Source: Anthonomus grandis grandis
Lineage: Eukaryota > Arthropoda > Insecta > Coleoptera > Curculionidae
Assembly: GCF_022605725.1 (NCBI RefSeq)
Contig: NC_065567.1
Coordinates: 27,631,127 to 27,695,126, forward strand
Length of the DNA stretch: 64,000 bases
Reading direction: 5' to 3'
Part shown: positions 34,327 to 44,987 of the stretch, in pieces
How the letters are laid out: each line of letters opens with the position of its first letter
Position numbering within the stretch: the stretch's first letter is position 1
Translations under genes and position numbers: made by a program
The notes under the pieces: model-generated
The model's input: the letters and a program-made list of their open reading frames with translations, nothing else
What the model was told of the DNA's origin: nothing
Database searches by the model: none

Positions 34327-36090
34327 ACTGGTTTGTAACTAATTAAAAAGTAACTACAAATTATGTCCTTCTTGGTCAATAATATAAAATATATTTAGAA
34401 TTTATAGCAAATAATTAAAAATCCGATTGCTTGTACTTTTTATTTTACGTTTATTTCTTTTATGAAATAAACGTTGTTGTTTTAAGTGGTGGCAATTTTG
34501 TATTTAATTTTTTTTATTAATTGTAAAATGTTGTGAAAATTGAAAATAATTCTGTTAAATGATAGGATAATTAGGTATTTTTGAATAATATATTGAATTA
34601 TTATGAATATTTAAAAAAACACATACAAATATTTCTGAAACATGAAGAAATCATGATATTAGTAATAATTCTTAAAAAACATCGCTGCAATGTGCCATTA
34701 CGACATAAGTGGTACCAAAATGGTATGTTTGGTGTTATCTGGAGGAGCTTTGCAGTTTAGTATGGGATTCTTGTATCTAAGATGCCGAAAATCGGTCAAT
34801 TTTTTGAGTTCTATCGCACTCAGGTCTAGAGTCTGAGACCTTTTTAAATTAATTTCTGCTCTAAAACCTCACATCAAGAAACGCAAATAATCATCAAAAC
34901 TACTCTATTCGACTAAACTGAAAACGTGTCAAATCCACCGTTCTTAAAGACCCATAAATCAAGCAAACCTCCATTGTATCCATACAATATTAAATCTCTG
35001 GATCTATCCATTGTGAATTCACGCATGTTGGGAACACATGCCCGTGGAAGGTCATAAGACAATAAAAGGTTATGATGCCGCCACATAGGTAAAACGAGCC
35101 CTGATTAAGCGCGACAAAGGTTACAAATAGAGGCGACATTTTCAAAGGTCACTCCAGACGATCCAGGGATACTCTTGGGGATCGGGGTGCGATATATCTC
35201 ATTATCTCTTTAAAACCAATTAGCGTGTTCCCTTTTCGGAGGGGTTGTTGATTATTTTCGTTTTTAACATAATTGAGTTGATAATTAAGGTACAAAGTCG
35301 AACGCTCTAGATAAATCATAAGACACTCCCTCTCGTTAATAAATTTATGGCTATGAAAATGAGCCTAAGGATCCCTTAATAAAAACAAAACCTAAAACAA
35401 CAAAATTTTATATTGCAAGGAAAAAGTTAACATGTTTGTATAATATATAAAAGCGAGAGGCATTAGCATTCGCTTGTGGCGAGCATAAATCTATGTTTTA
35501 AATAAATGCCTTTAGGACATAAGGAGTCCATACATTATGCATTAGGTAATCAGTGCGTATATCAAGATATTTAAGTCCCCCCGTCCGTATGTTTTTATCA
35601 TTTCATGTTATAATAGATTGTCTATTGGATTAACTTTAAAAAAGTCGCGCAAACGAGCCATTACAACGTCATTAGAAGCTAAAAATAAATGAACAAGAAA
35701 AGAAAAAAAAAGAAGAATTTAATCTCTGCTATAATAAATGTTCGGCGAGCATTGCAGGATCGAAATAATTAATAATGGCGAACCCGTGTATACCAACCGA
35801 CACTTTTTGTTTGCTAAAAAGTAATTAGAAGTTGAATTTTGATTACATGCCCCGCATATGAATGAATAATGCTTCGGTGCCGTTAACCTTTTACCCGATT
35901 TAATCTGCAAACACTCACGGAGGACACCCTATATTATGGTTTTGGTGTGGGATTTTTTTTAGAGGTATTATGGATTTGCATACTCTCCTGGCATGGAGAA
36001 GCAATATGTAGTAAGGTATTTTCTCCTCAAAACCTTACTAAGGGTAGCAAGGTTTTAAAGAAATTCATTTTTAAGGCAATTAAACTCGTT
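34327..36090. other. Unique DNA, no gene recognised
   Basis: AT-rich; a few short frames without motifs. No transposon ends seen. Confidence 0.45.
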
Positions 36091-36094
36091 TTTT

Positions 36095-36805
36095 CTTTGA
36101 AGTATTCCTCAGTCTGTAAGCATGCTTCATTATTTTGTTGGATATGTGTAATAGTCGATGTTTCGATTTCTATGAGATCATCTTCAGGACACTAAAAGAT
36201 ACACAAATAAAATTATTAGTTACAAAAGTTACATTTTCGCAAACAGTAAAACTAAAGTGTGTATATTTTGCATTTTATAAATTTTTTTGATGATTTAATA
36301 ATTTAATAATTAACTAAAATATTAAAAAAACTTGCATTTAATACAATTGCAACTTTTTAAATTTAAAAACCAATATAACAACCAAGGTTACAACAGATAA
36401 TATGAAAAACATTTCATCAAAATGTATATACTCTTACATATCGTAGATCGTCTTCGTTAATAATAATAATAAGTACAATTTTGTGTAAGTATATTTTTGT
36501 GTACAGTAAGTGTAAAATTATAATAAGTATATTTTTTTTAAATTTTTTAGTTGGAATTTATATCCTAATAATCAACTCGTCAAAAGAATTAATTTTATGC
36601 AAAACATTTAAATTAGACCGAAAAAAACTTACCTTTCATTGAGCATTAAAGGTAAATTTGTACTGTTTGCAAAAATATAACCAAAACGTATGATTTTATT
36701 TGGGTTTTGTGTATCTTTTGTTGGGTCCTGAAGATGATCTCATAGACATCGAAACGTCGAACAAAATATATGAATCGATAGTCTGAAGTAGTTGTTTTTT
36801 GACCT
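36095..36805. repeat. Fold-back element with hammerhead-like core motifs in both arms
   Basis: Left arm (about 36105-36255) and right arm (about 36650-36795) are inverted copies sharing ATGAGATCATCTTCAGGA, AAAGATACACAAA and GCAAACAGTA in the same order. Both arms contain CCTGAAGATGATCTCATAGA followed by an ATCGAAAC core (minus strand 36156-36190, plus strand 36725-36759). CTGAAGA ... GAAAC around a potential GATCTC/GAGATC stem recalls the hammerhead cores found in Penelope-like and related retroelements, but one base does not fit the canonical core. No protein is encoded. Confidence 0.55.
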
Positions 36806-36889
36806 AAATCAAACAAAATAATTAAGCAAGTTCGTTTTTCCTTTTTAACTAATTGATTTCGTTTAACGATTTTCTAGTTAGGGGAAGTA

Positions 36890-37060
36890 ATTTTTTTAAA
36901 TTTATTTCAGGCAGTTGAAGCAAATATAGAATTCTTAAGAGACTTTAATGTTATAGTAATTTCTTTTTTTCTCTCCTGGAAGAAATTTATGATTTTTTTC
37001 CAGGCTGTTGGATCCTTGGAATCCAGTTTCTTCTTAACTCAAAGTTCAAAAAAACGTCTT
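36890..37060. repeat. CCAGGCAGTT hairpin-type repeat cluster, copy 4
   Basis: CAGGCAGTTGAAGC near 36908, then a hairpin: CCTGGAAGAAATTTATGATT continuing TTTTTCCAGG at about 36977-37006. Confidence 0.55.
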
Positions 37061-37099
37061 CAGGAATTATTCTAAATTAATAACTCTAATCAATACAAT

Positions 37100-37690
37100 C
37101 CAATTACATGGAATTATGGCTTGCAGTAAAGGGTATGGATCTTTAGTTCTTATAACATGCCTCAGGTATTCTAGTTATCTCTTTTTAATGATGTACATGA
37201 CTCTATATTCTTTTTTATTCTTCTTAGCACTTCTATGTTTGCAATGTACTGTTCATGCTATTCTGAGCACTCTTTTTTATAGCCACATCTCAAATACCAC
37301 CAGATATTTTAGTGGCGCCATAAATTAAAACAGGAAAGATTTATACTCTTGAGTGTCTTGCTTTCGTTTCAAAAGATATGTTGTCATTTTTGAAGAAATA
37401 TCTAAAATCCAATCCAATTCTTTACTTATAATGATTCCAAGGTGATCTCCATTTATATTTCTTTTGCTGATGATCATTTGTTATTAAGACCACATTGACT
37501 GTAGTATGGTCTATTAACCTTTGCAATGCTATCACCAGCGTATCGAAATTTATTCAGTCTGGGTTTCAGTTAAGGCCTTCATTGAAATTATTTTTGTAAT
37601 ACAAATTGAATGTCAAAAGCAATAGGACACCGTGTCCTTGTTGTATTTGCACCTGTTCCATTCAATCTTCATGCAGTCTTAAGGGTAGAG
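37100..37690 (-). pseudogene. LINE fragment (RT and C-terminal part), minus strand
   Basis: Read on the minus strand: KFRYAGDSIA (about 37555-37530) is a decayed YADD box. It is followed by SQCGLNNK, VFEMWL, a stop and KRVLRIA (about 37300-37270), then LEYLRHVIRTKDPYPLLQ (about 37170-37110). The last two match the FEMWCYRRILRISW and KLEYLGHIMR segments of a widespread LINE type, different from the Jockey-like copies in this window. Several stops and frameshifts. Confidence 0.6.
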
Positions 37691-38420
37691 ATTTGAGATT
37701 AATAAATAATAAAGTTGAATGAGATCAAATGCTTCGTCTCTGCATTTCTAGTTCCAACTGCATTCATAATATCTGATTGTTTGCATTTTTTTGTAAACTC
37801 TTCTGCAAATGATTTTAAACCAAAAATTCTAGCATAAGATTCATCATTCCTTATAGGGCGATTTAAATGCTATTTCACCTTGTATTTCCAATTAATTGCT
37901 TTGGACTTTATTCCCATACAGGCGATTCTCACTCCTTATCTGAAATATTCAAATCGATATATTTTTTTATCACGTTTGAATATTTCGTTTGCGTTGCAAC
38001 AAGTAGTTTTCCACAATAGGACCATTTTACTAATCGCTTGCAGGAAACCCATAAAAGTTCATTGTTTTGGCGACATGAGTGAAATATATTAACGACATTA
38101 AACAATTTTAATCGACACCAGTGGATTCCAGAATGTTTGATAAGGAATCCTCACGTAATCCAAAGATTGAACGGAGAGGTGGAAGAGTACTTATAACCAC
38201 GCCTTATTAATAATTATATGGTTCTTTTTGTCTAGCATATGTGTTTTTATCTCGCTCAATGCAGTTAATTGGTTGCACCTATACCCCCTCCCTTGCTTGG
38301 AGGTATCATCCGCTAAATTATTTTAAGAAGATTTTAATTGGAAGGACTTTATTGGTTGGTGCTTAAGTGCCTGATTAAGTTGTTTTTTTGAATACCTGTA
38401 AGTTTTTTTTTGGGAATCCC
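37691..38420. other. Possible further LINE remains, otherwise nothing recognised
   Basis: The minus-strand LINE may extend into this stretch but no motif is clear enough. The open frame 37880-38092 has no recognisable content. Confidence 0.3.
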
Positions 38421-39190
38421 CCAGAAGAGGTGCATAATTTATGTTTGTTTTTTGTTAATTTAATTTGTGTTTTGATTTTTTTTGTTAATATATGTTTCAT
38501 ATATAAGATGTTTAATTATTTTATAAATTTATAACTGATGCCAGCTTGAAGAATCTTTTGGTTCATTTTTTTTTTAAATCTTCGAGGTAAACGAGGTCGT
38601 TTTTTTAATAGCTCATATCTTTGTAATTTTTTCCCAGCAGTTGAAATTTTTAGAAAAAAATGCCGAGAATTTTTTTTTTTAATTAAACTTACATTTGTTC
38701 CAGACACTTGGAAGTAATTTTTAAAGGTAAACGTAGTTAGTTTCTGTTATTTTTCATTGTTTTTCAAGCTACTGTAATATTATTTTTTGTTTCGCCCAGG
38801 CGGTTATTTAAGTACTTGAACTGCATTGGAAAAATTAAATGTAGTTAATTATTTTAATTATTTTTTTTGGGGGGGGGGGAAGAGAGAGAGACAGAAGGTG
38901 TCTATAATTTATGTGTGTCTTTTATTAATTTAATTTGTGGGTTTGATTCTTTTTTTTTGTTCATGTACGTTTCGTATATAGGGCCTTTAAATATTTTTAA
39001 CTGATGCTAGTCTGAAGAATCGTTTGCTTCGTTTTTTTTTTATTATCGCCAAGGTAAACACAATCATTTTGTTTAATGGTCATATGTTTATAATTTTTTT
39101 CCAAGCAGTTAAAATTATTTTTTCATATATTCCAGGCAGTTGAAATATTTTTTTTTACATTTTATTTTAATTTTTTTAGCTACTTTTAAA
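38421..39190. repeat. Decayed direct duplication with CCAGGCAGTT motifs
   Basis: A stretch of about 235 bp (38421-38655) is repeated about 470 bp downstream (38893-39120). Shared blocks include ATAATTTATGT, TTAATTTAATTTGTG, AACTGATGC, TGAAGAATC and CAGCAGTTGAAA/CAAGCAGTTAAAA. CCAGGCAGTTGAAA occurs again near 39143. An uninterrupted run of 11 G next to (AG)n at 38871-38890 separates the copies. Confidence 0.55.
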
Positions 39191-39959
39191 AACATTTTCA
39201 TTCATTTCAGAATATTTAATTAAAACATTAGTATCCCAATAATTAAAATTAATACGAAATAAAGGGTCATAATAGAAAATATCCCGAATCCTTTTGCGGT
39301 AATCCTGCGGTAAATCCCATCCATATTTCAGTAGTTTTTATGTAAACCATGCCGGTGACAGTAATGTGGCACACGGGGTTCGAAAAGGGTAACCGCCCTG
39401 ATTGGGGGAATGGGAATTGTCGCTAAACTACACCATTCCCGGACACCCCCTTGTCCTTATACATAATCCCGGAATTACCGCTCCGACAGGATTCACTCAC
39501 CCAAACCATACTGGCAATATTCCTGTTCGACACCAGTTACCATAAAATCATATTACTAAAGCACTGCATGCAATTTAAAATGATTACGCTTTCTCGGAAT
39601 GGCCTTAAAGGGCAATCACTGTACATGTAACTTTCTATTTCAGGATAGAATTCAATATTATTTCATTGATAGAAAAAAAAAACGTTTTTTTTTTGTATGT
39701 ATATGGAAATTCAAGCTCTAAAAGTGCATCGGGAAGCCGTAGCTAAAAGCGGTACATTTTTAATTAAAGCCAATATTTTGGGCAATAACGTTTAGGTAAA
39801 TATTGGACATGTAAATTGGGCGAATGCTTCGCAAATTAAAATATCGATAGTGGCGCCGATTTTCGTTTTTTTTTTTGTTCGGTAAAGCAAAATGCCTCTT
39901 TTATCAATCGTGTTTTTTGTTTTGGCTTTAGTTGTATTTTAATAGATCTGGCAATAAAT
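39191..39959. other. Unique DNA, no gene recognised
   Basis: 39290-39640 is less AT-rich than its neighbours but I found no splice-compatible coding piece. Confidence 0.4.
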
Positions 39960-40177
39960 CAATTGTAAACGTAGTCAATTTTTGTTATTTTTTATTGTTT
40001 TCTAGGCAGTTGATTTTTTTTTTTATTTCGTCCAAGCAATTTTTTAGACCATTGCATTTTTTTAAAAATAAATTTTATTGTTTTATTTTATTTTTCATAT
40101 ACGAGCGATCAAATGTAAAGACTTGCTATGTAAATCCTTTGTCAATTTTTTAAATGCCGAAAATTTCAAGGTTATGT
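39960..40177. repeat. Third copy of part of the 38.4-39.2 kb duplicated unit
   Basis: GTAAACGTAGTCAATTTTTG, TTATTTTTTATTG, TAGGCAGTTGA and TTTATTTCGTCCAAGC match, in order, 38727-38828 in the duplicated region. Confidence 0.45.
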
Positions 40178-40790
40178 TAAAAAAGTATAGATACAAATAC
40201 TATAGGTTTCTTTATCACCTATAATGTTCTTAAAAGCCATTTTTTTCTTAGGCAATTATTTTTTGCAAAAAAAACGTTTTTCATTAATCCTGTCCTTAGC
40301 CCCCCACCCACCCCACACAACTTACCAGTAAAAAATTATTTTCAAAAATCATTGTTTTTTAAAATAATATGCATGGATAATAGCTGGTTTCGTCACCAAT
40401 ATCTAAGCTTATAACACCGTTTGTTTATTTAAATTTGATATAATTATATATATGTATATTAACAAATATTTAATACAAAAACAGTGCTATTAGATTGGAT
40501 AATATGGACGAAAAAAAGGTGATTTTTCAAAAGAATTTCTGACTGGGTAAATGTTTGGGGTGGGTGGGTGGGGTAAGGATTGTGTTGACGAAAAACAATG
40601 TTTTTGCAAGAAATATATATTTAATATTTAATTTAATAACACGGTTTATTTAAATTTAATATAATTCTAGATATAAATATTTAGTATAAAAACAGCGTTA
40701 TTAGATCGGATAATATGGACGAAAATTAGTGATTTTTCAGAAGAATTTCATCAAATAGTTGTGATGTAGTAGTCGAGTTTAAAAACTAGA
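40178..40790 (-). repeat. G-quadruplex-bearing inverted repeat element, copy 1
   Basis: Opposed halves begin CGTTTTTCATTAATCC, then a C6-A-C3-A-C4 tract at 40300-40314, and end in GGGGTGGGTGGGTGGGG at 40557-40573 followed by ACGAAAAACAATGTTTTTGC. The halves align as inverted copies (TACCAGTAA against TTACTGG-like, ACAGTGCTATTAGATTGGAT against the opposite strand). A second half-unit follows 210 bp on (ACAGCGTTATTAGATCGGAT). The outer left flank ATAGATACAAATACTATAGG also occurs, inverted, beside copy 3. No coding capacity. Confidence 0.65.
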
Positions 40791-40849
40791 TATATAAACC
40801 CCGTGTCAATTTTTTTAATTGCCAACATCATTTTTTTTTTTAATTAGTA

Positions 40850-41040
40850 GACGTCTTTCTAACTCTGCCTTAACTCCCTAAACTTGTCTATTCTTTATAG
40901 TAATTTGTTTTTTATTTTTTTAATTCTTCAACTGCCTGGAAGAAATTTTCCATTTTATCCATTTAAATGAACGCTTATTTTTCTTAAACCACGGTTTTCA
41001 TATTTTTAAATAAAGCCTTCAACTGCCTCAACCACATTAG
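40850..41040. repeat. CCAGGCAGTT hairpin-type repeat cluster, copy 6
   Basis: CAACTGCCTGGAAGAAATTT near 40927 and a weaker CAACTGCCTCAA near 41020. Confidence 0.5.
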
Positions 41041-42485
41041 AACAAAAACAAGAAATACTGGACGTCCTTATTATTGTTTTTACAATTAGTTTTGAACTGC
41101 TTTAACACCCTTACTTGCAGACAGTAAAAGTAGTTTTTTGAGTAAAGAAATCTGCAATTTAATTTACTTTTACTTATTAAAAAAGGAATATTTGTTCCCC
41201 AATAAGTCCCTCCACTCCACCGTGACACGCCTATAAAGATCCTGCCGAATCCAGTATTTTTATCCCCAAAAAAAATCTCTTATTGAAACCCGACGAGGTC
41301 TTTGAAGTGACCAGCCACAACTAACTCCGGGGTTGTCAAAAACAATAATAACCGGATCCGCTGAGTTGGCAGTAATAAAGTCCGGAGGACCCGCATGTTT
41401 GATCTCAATTACGTGTTACGACGTGGACGGGGATGAACTTCACCCGCACCACGCCAAATCGCCTTTTCTTTATTCCTGTACACGCATAAATATCGGGCGT
41501 TACGCAATGACGTACGTGCGTACTTTTAAATAAAAGGGGTAAAAGCGTCGCGATGCGTGAATTCACCATCTATATGGGCTGATGTCGCGCGTGCATGATT
41601 GATGTCGCTTCTCACACCCTGTCATTTCATTTGATCGTTCTTCTTTACCGCATCGAATCGCACTGGCATTCGCAACTTGCTTTTCCGATCATAATATCGC
41701 CTTAATTAAATTTTTTTATTAACGTGTCAATCATAGCCATTTATGTTATGCATAAATTTATTTAAAAAAATTAGATTTATTTTCACAGAGTTGTCGCTAT
41801 GGCCTAAAATCATCCTAATAAAATACAAATAGCACAGACTACTAGACTGAACCAAAAAATCGACAATTTTTTTAAATATATTGGAAATAATATTCAAGGT
41901 AACAAAAAATTTATCGTGAACGAAATGGCTAAATATTGCAACCAATTTTTTGTTAATGTACCACAACCCAACACTGTTTGTACATATAAATTCAACAAAA
42001 ATAACCACTCATTTGATTATAAGGTGAAGCTATAAACAACATCATGCAATACTGTGATTAAATTGAATTTTGCCAAAATTTTTGAAAAATGCCCTAAATA
42101 ACATCGCACCAGTTCTAGTACTTCGAACGCTATACTCCTGACCACAAGAGACATAATGAAACACCTTGATAAAGGTAAAAAGTCCCTGTTCTTTATGTCC
42201 TAAACATTTATGGTGTCAGAGGGCTTGTATTAGCAATTTTTTTTAAATTTAATTAACCGCTTTAAACTTCGGGACTACTACTGAGGACCAAAAGATGAAA
42301 AAAATAACTCGGTAGTGAAGTTGAAAAAAGAGAACCGCAAAATAAGTATGATTTTGTAAATTTGAAAATTGGCAATTTTTTACTGTATTAAAACAAGACA
42401 CTTATTGTGATTTTTTAATTAATTAATAATCTTTTATACGAAGAATAATTTAAATAACTGTTCGCCGTTTACTACAATGCAGTAA
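41041..42485. other. Unique DNA, no gene established
   Basis: 41280-41620 is CpG-rich. An open stretch at 41333-41533 on the plus strand has no motif and no supporting splice sites. The upstream exons of the gene at 45-52 kb could lie here or further left, but I cannot identify them. Confidence 0.35.
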
Positions 42486-42487
42486 TA

Positions 42488-43706
42488 AAGGGTGTTTTTT
42501 TTTTAGAGGCAAAGAACTTTCATTTGGTAACACTGTTTTTTATGACAACCAACCTGACAGTTCTGGGTTATTCTTAGATTAGTTTGGTTTGGCAATTCAT
42601 CATGAATAGACTCACGCCTGAGCAACGTTTCCAAATTGTTCAAATTTATTTTGAAAGACATGGTTCTATTCGAGAAACACATCGGGCATTACGTGAGTTT
42701 TATGGTGCCCATAATCGTCCTTCAGAGAGTTGATCGTTTTTGCAATACTTTTACTCTAGTCGACAATACGCATCCCGTAAGACGCCCGACAGTGGGCACG
42801 CAACAAGCGATAGCTGCTGTGCAGCATAGTGTTGATAATGATCCAAATGTGTCAGTGCGTCGTCGTTTTCAACAAATGACTTTATGGAAAATTTTGCGTA
42901 AAGATCTCGGATTGCGAGCATATAAAATTGAGCTTGTCCATCAGGAGTTGAAACCCCAGGATCATCTTTTGCGCCGTTCATTAGCTGAATTGGCGGAAGG
43001 AAAGATTGCTGTTGATCCACGCTTTCATATGAAAATTTTATTCAGTGATAAAGCACACTTTTGGTTAAATGACTATGTATAAACAAGCAGAATTGCCGAA
43101 TTTGGAGGGATGAGAATCCACGAGCTATTGGCGAAAAACCGTTACATCCAAAAAAACTAACCGTTTGGTGCGCTTAATGGGCTGGTGGAATCATTGGTCC
43201 TTATGTCTTCAGAAATGCTGATGGTCAAAATGTTACAGTAAACCTTGAGCGATACAGAAATATGATAACCAACTTTTTTGTGCCTCAATTGGAAGCCGTA
43301 GCAGAAATGTGGTTTCAGCCAGATGGTGCCATGTGCCATACAGCGCGCCAAACAATTAATTTACTGCAAGAGACATTCGAGCAACGAATAATTTCAAGGA
43401 ATGGATGGCCAGCTCGTCGCCATTAGATTATTTTCTTTGGGGCTATGTTACGCTAATAAACCCGAAACACTTGAGCACTTGGAAGCCAACATACGACGCA
43501 TGATTGCCGAAATACAGCTTGCAGTACTGAAAATTGGACCTCTAGATTACGTCACGTACGCGCCAGCCGTGGGGGTCACATGCCCGAAATCATTTTTAAA
43601 TATTAATGCCAAAAAAAATTCTTTAATATAAAAGCAAATTCGTTCATATCAATAAAATATTTTGTGTTTAATTTCAAAGTTCTCCGCCTCTAAAAAAAAC
43701 ACCCTT
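42488..43706 (+). mobile_element. Mariner-like transposon, complete ends, dead transposase
   Basis: Bounded by TA at 42486-42487 and 43707-43708. The inverted ends are AAGGGTG, a T run, AGAGGCAAAGAACTTTCA on the left and AAGGGTG, a T run, AGAGGCGGAGAACTTTGA in reverse complement on the right. At 1219 bp it has the length of an intact mariner. Its single gene is frameshifted. Confidence 0.9.
42602..43630 (+). pseudogene. Mariner-like transposase, frameshifted
   Basis: The ATG at 42602 gives MNRLTPEQRFQIVQIYFERH, RALREFYGAHNRPSE, the N-terminal helix-turn-helix region, and stops at about 42731 after a shift. The frame 42636-43082 then carries HPVRRPTVGTQQAIAAVQHS, FQQMTLWKILRKDLGLRAYK and the first catalytic Asp in LFSDKAHFWLNDYV, where the usual Glu after the Asp is Lys. 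A stop at 43081 and later shifts follow. The second Asp is in WFQPDGAMCHTARQTI (near 43320) and the third in SPLDYFLWGYV (near 43420-43450). At least three frame breaks. The fragment at 10.9-11.16 kb resembles it. Confidence 0.85.
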
Positions 43707-43711
43707 TACAA

Positions 43712-43880
43712 TTGAGCTTGGAATTCCTCTCGAACCTTCTGAAAGGTGTTCGTTATCTTAAATCCTCAAGAGATTCTGGCTGTTCCATATAAACCACTGT
43801 CCTCAAAGAAAAAAGTCCAACGGGGTTAAATCAGGTAATCGTGCCGACCTCTCCTTCCAATCCATCGACCAAGAAAATTT
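43712..43880 (-). pseudogene. Mariner/Tc1-like transposase C-terminal fragment
   Basis: On the minus strand, ARLPDLTPLDFFL followed after a shift by VVYMEQPESLEDLR marks the region of the third catalytic Asp. It resembles the element at 45.65-46.19 kb (KQKIYVTQPESIFDLR) more than the adjacent 42.5-kb mariner, so it is a separate insertion. Confidence 0.65.
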
Positions 43881-44044
43881 TTTATTCACAATATTTAATT
43901 TAAATTGTGAATAATTTTTGAAAGAAGGGTTTTATGTAAAAACTTAAAGAAACCTTTTTTGTAGAGCTTTAAATTGCCTTAAGAATCTATATGGCTCTTT
44001 TCTATATATCTATTTGTTGCGCAGTTACAAAATCTTATCTTATG

Positions 44045-44180
44045 GTGAAATTTTTAATTTCTTCCAGGCAGTTGAATGCGTTTAAATGCAGTACCATATG
44101 ATAAAGTGAGAAAAGGGATTTTAACGCAACTGCCTGGAAGAATAATTTGATTTTACCAGGTAGTTGAGTAAGATTGGTGC
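44045..44180. repeat. CCAGGCAGTT hairpin-type repeat cluster, copy 7
   Basis: CTTCCAGGCAGTTGAA near 44060, CAACTGCCTGGAAGAA near 44127 and ACCAGGTAGTTGAG near 44155. The first two are inverted with respect to each other and can pair over about 16 bases. Confidence 0.6.
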
Positions 44181-44199
44181 AGTAATAAATAAACTCGAT

Positions 44200-44720
44200 T
44201 ACTAGACGTTAAATATTTGAAGAAATTCGTCTGAAAAATCACTGTTTTTCGTCCATATTATCCAATCTAATTTAAGCTATTTTCATGCTAAATATTTTTG
44301 TATAAAATTATATCAAATTTAAGTAAACAGTGTTATTAAATTTAATATTAAATATATATTTCCTGCAAAAACATTGTTTTTCATTAAGACAACCCTTGAC
44401 CCCCCACCCACCTCACATTACCTACCAGTAAGAATTTCTCTTGAAAAATTACCGTTTTTCGTCCATAAAACTCAATCGAACTATTTTTATATAAATATTT
44501 ATTAATACATATATATTTAATTATCTCAATATTTAAATAAACAAATTGTGTAACTAGATTAGATATTAACGATGAAATTAGTTATTATTCATGCGAATTA
44601 TTTTGGAAAACAATGATTTTTTAAAACAATTTCTTACTGGTAAACAGTGTGGGGTGGGTGGGGGGGTAAGGGTAGGGTCAATGAAAAACGCTTTTTTTGC
44701 AAAAAATTAATCCCTTATGG
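44200..44720 (+). repeat. G-quadruplex-bearing inverted repeat element, copy 2
   Basis: Contains CTGCAAAAACATTGTTTTTC at about 44368, a C-rich tract near 44400-44412, and the opposed end GGGGTGGGTGGGGGGG near 44651-44666 followed by TAAGGGTAGGG. Internal words TTCGTCCAT, AAACAGTGTTATTAAAT and CTTACTGGTAA match copies 1 and 3. Confidence 0.65.
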
Positions 44721-44865
44721 ACGTCATCTAGTGTTTTTTCTTAAAAAAATTCAAGTTCTTTTGTTCTATTTTTTCTAAGGGCCAACTATTACGCATAGCA
44801 AGCAATCCCTAGCCTAAAACCTAAGTAGCGAGGAAATTAATATTTTTTAAACGTATTTACTTTAG

Positions 44866-44911
44866 TGCAGTAATGACGCATCTTGTAGTCAAAATAACGG
44901 TGGCACTCATG
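44866..44911 (+). CDS. Possible additional upstream exon of the micro-exon gene
   Basis: After TTTACTTTAG at 44856-44865, 46 bases read CSNDASCSQNNGGTH and end one base into a codon before a GTATCC donor at 44912. The phase joins correctly to the next exon at 44988. If the acceptor is right, the intron before it is phase 0, unlike all others, and no start codon is included. I regard it as possible only. Confidence 0.3.
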
Positions 44912-44987
44912 GTATCCAGTTAATTGGATTTTCTAATGAAAGTGCAAATCATTTATATATTTTTTTCTGAAGCATCAAGTATTGCAG

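Noticed and set aside
43401..43631. Separate 76-codon gene
   Set aside because: It is a mixture of frames over the mariner transposase C-terminus (third catalytic motif) and not an independent gene.
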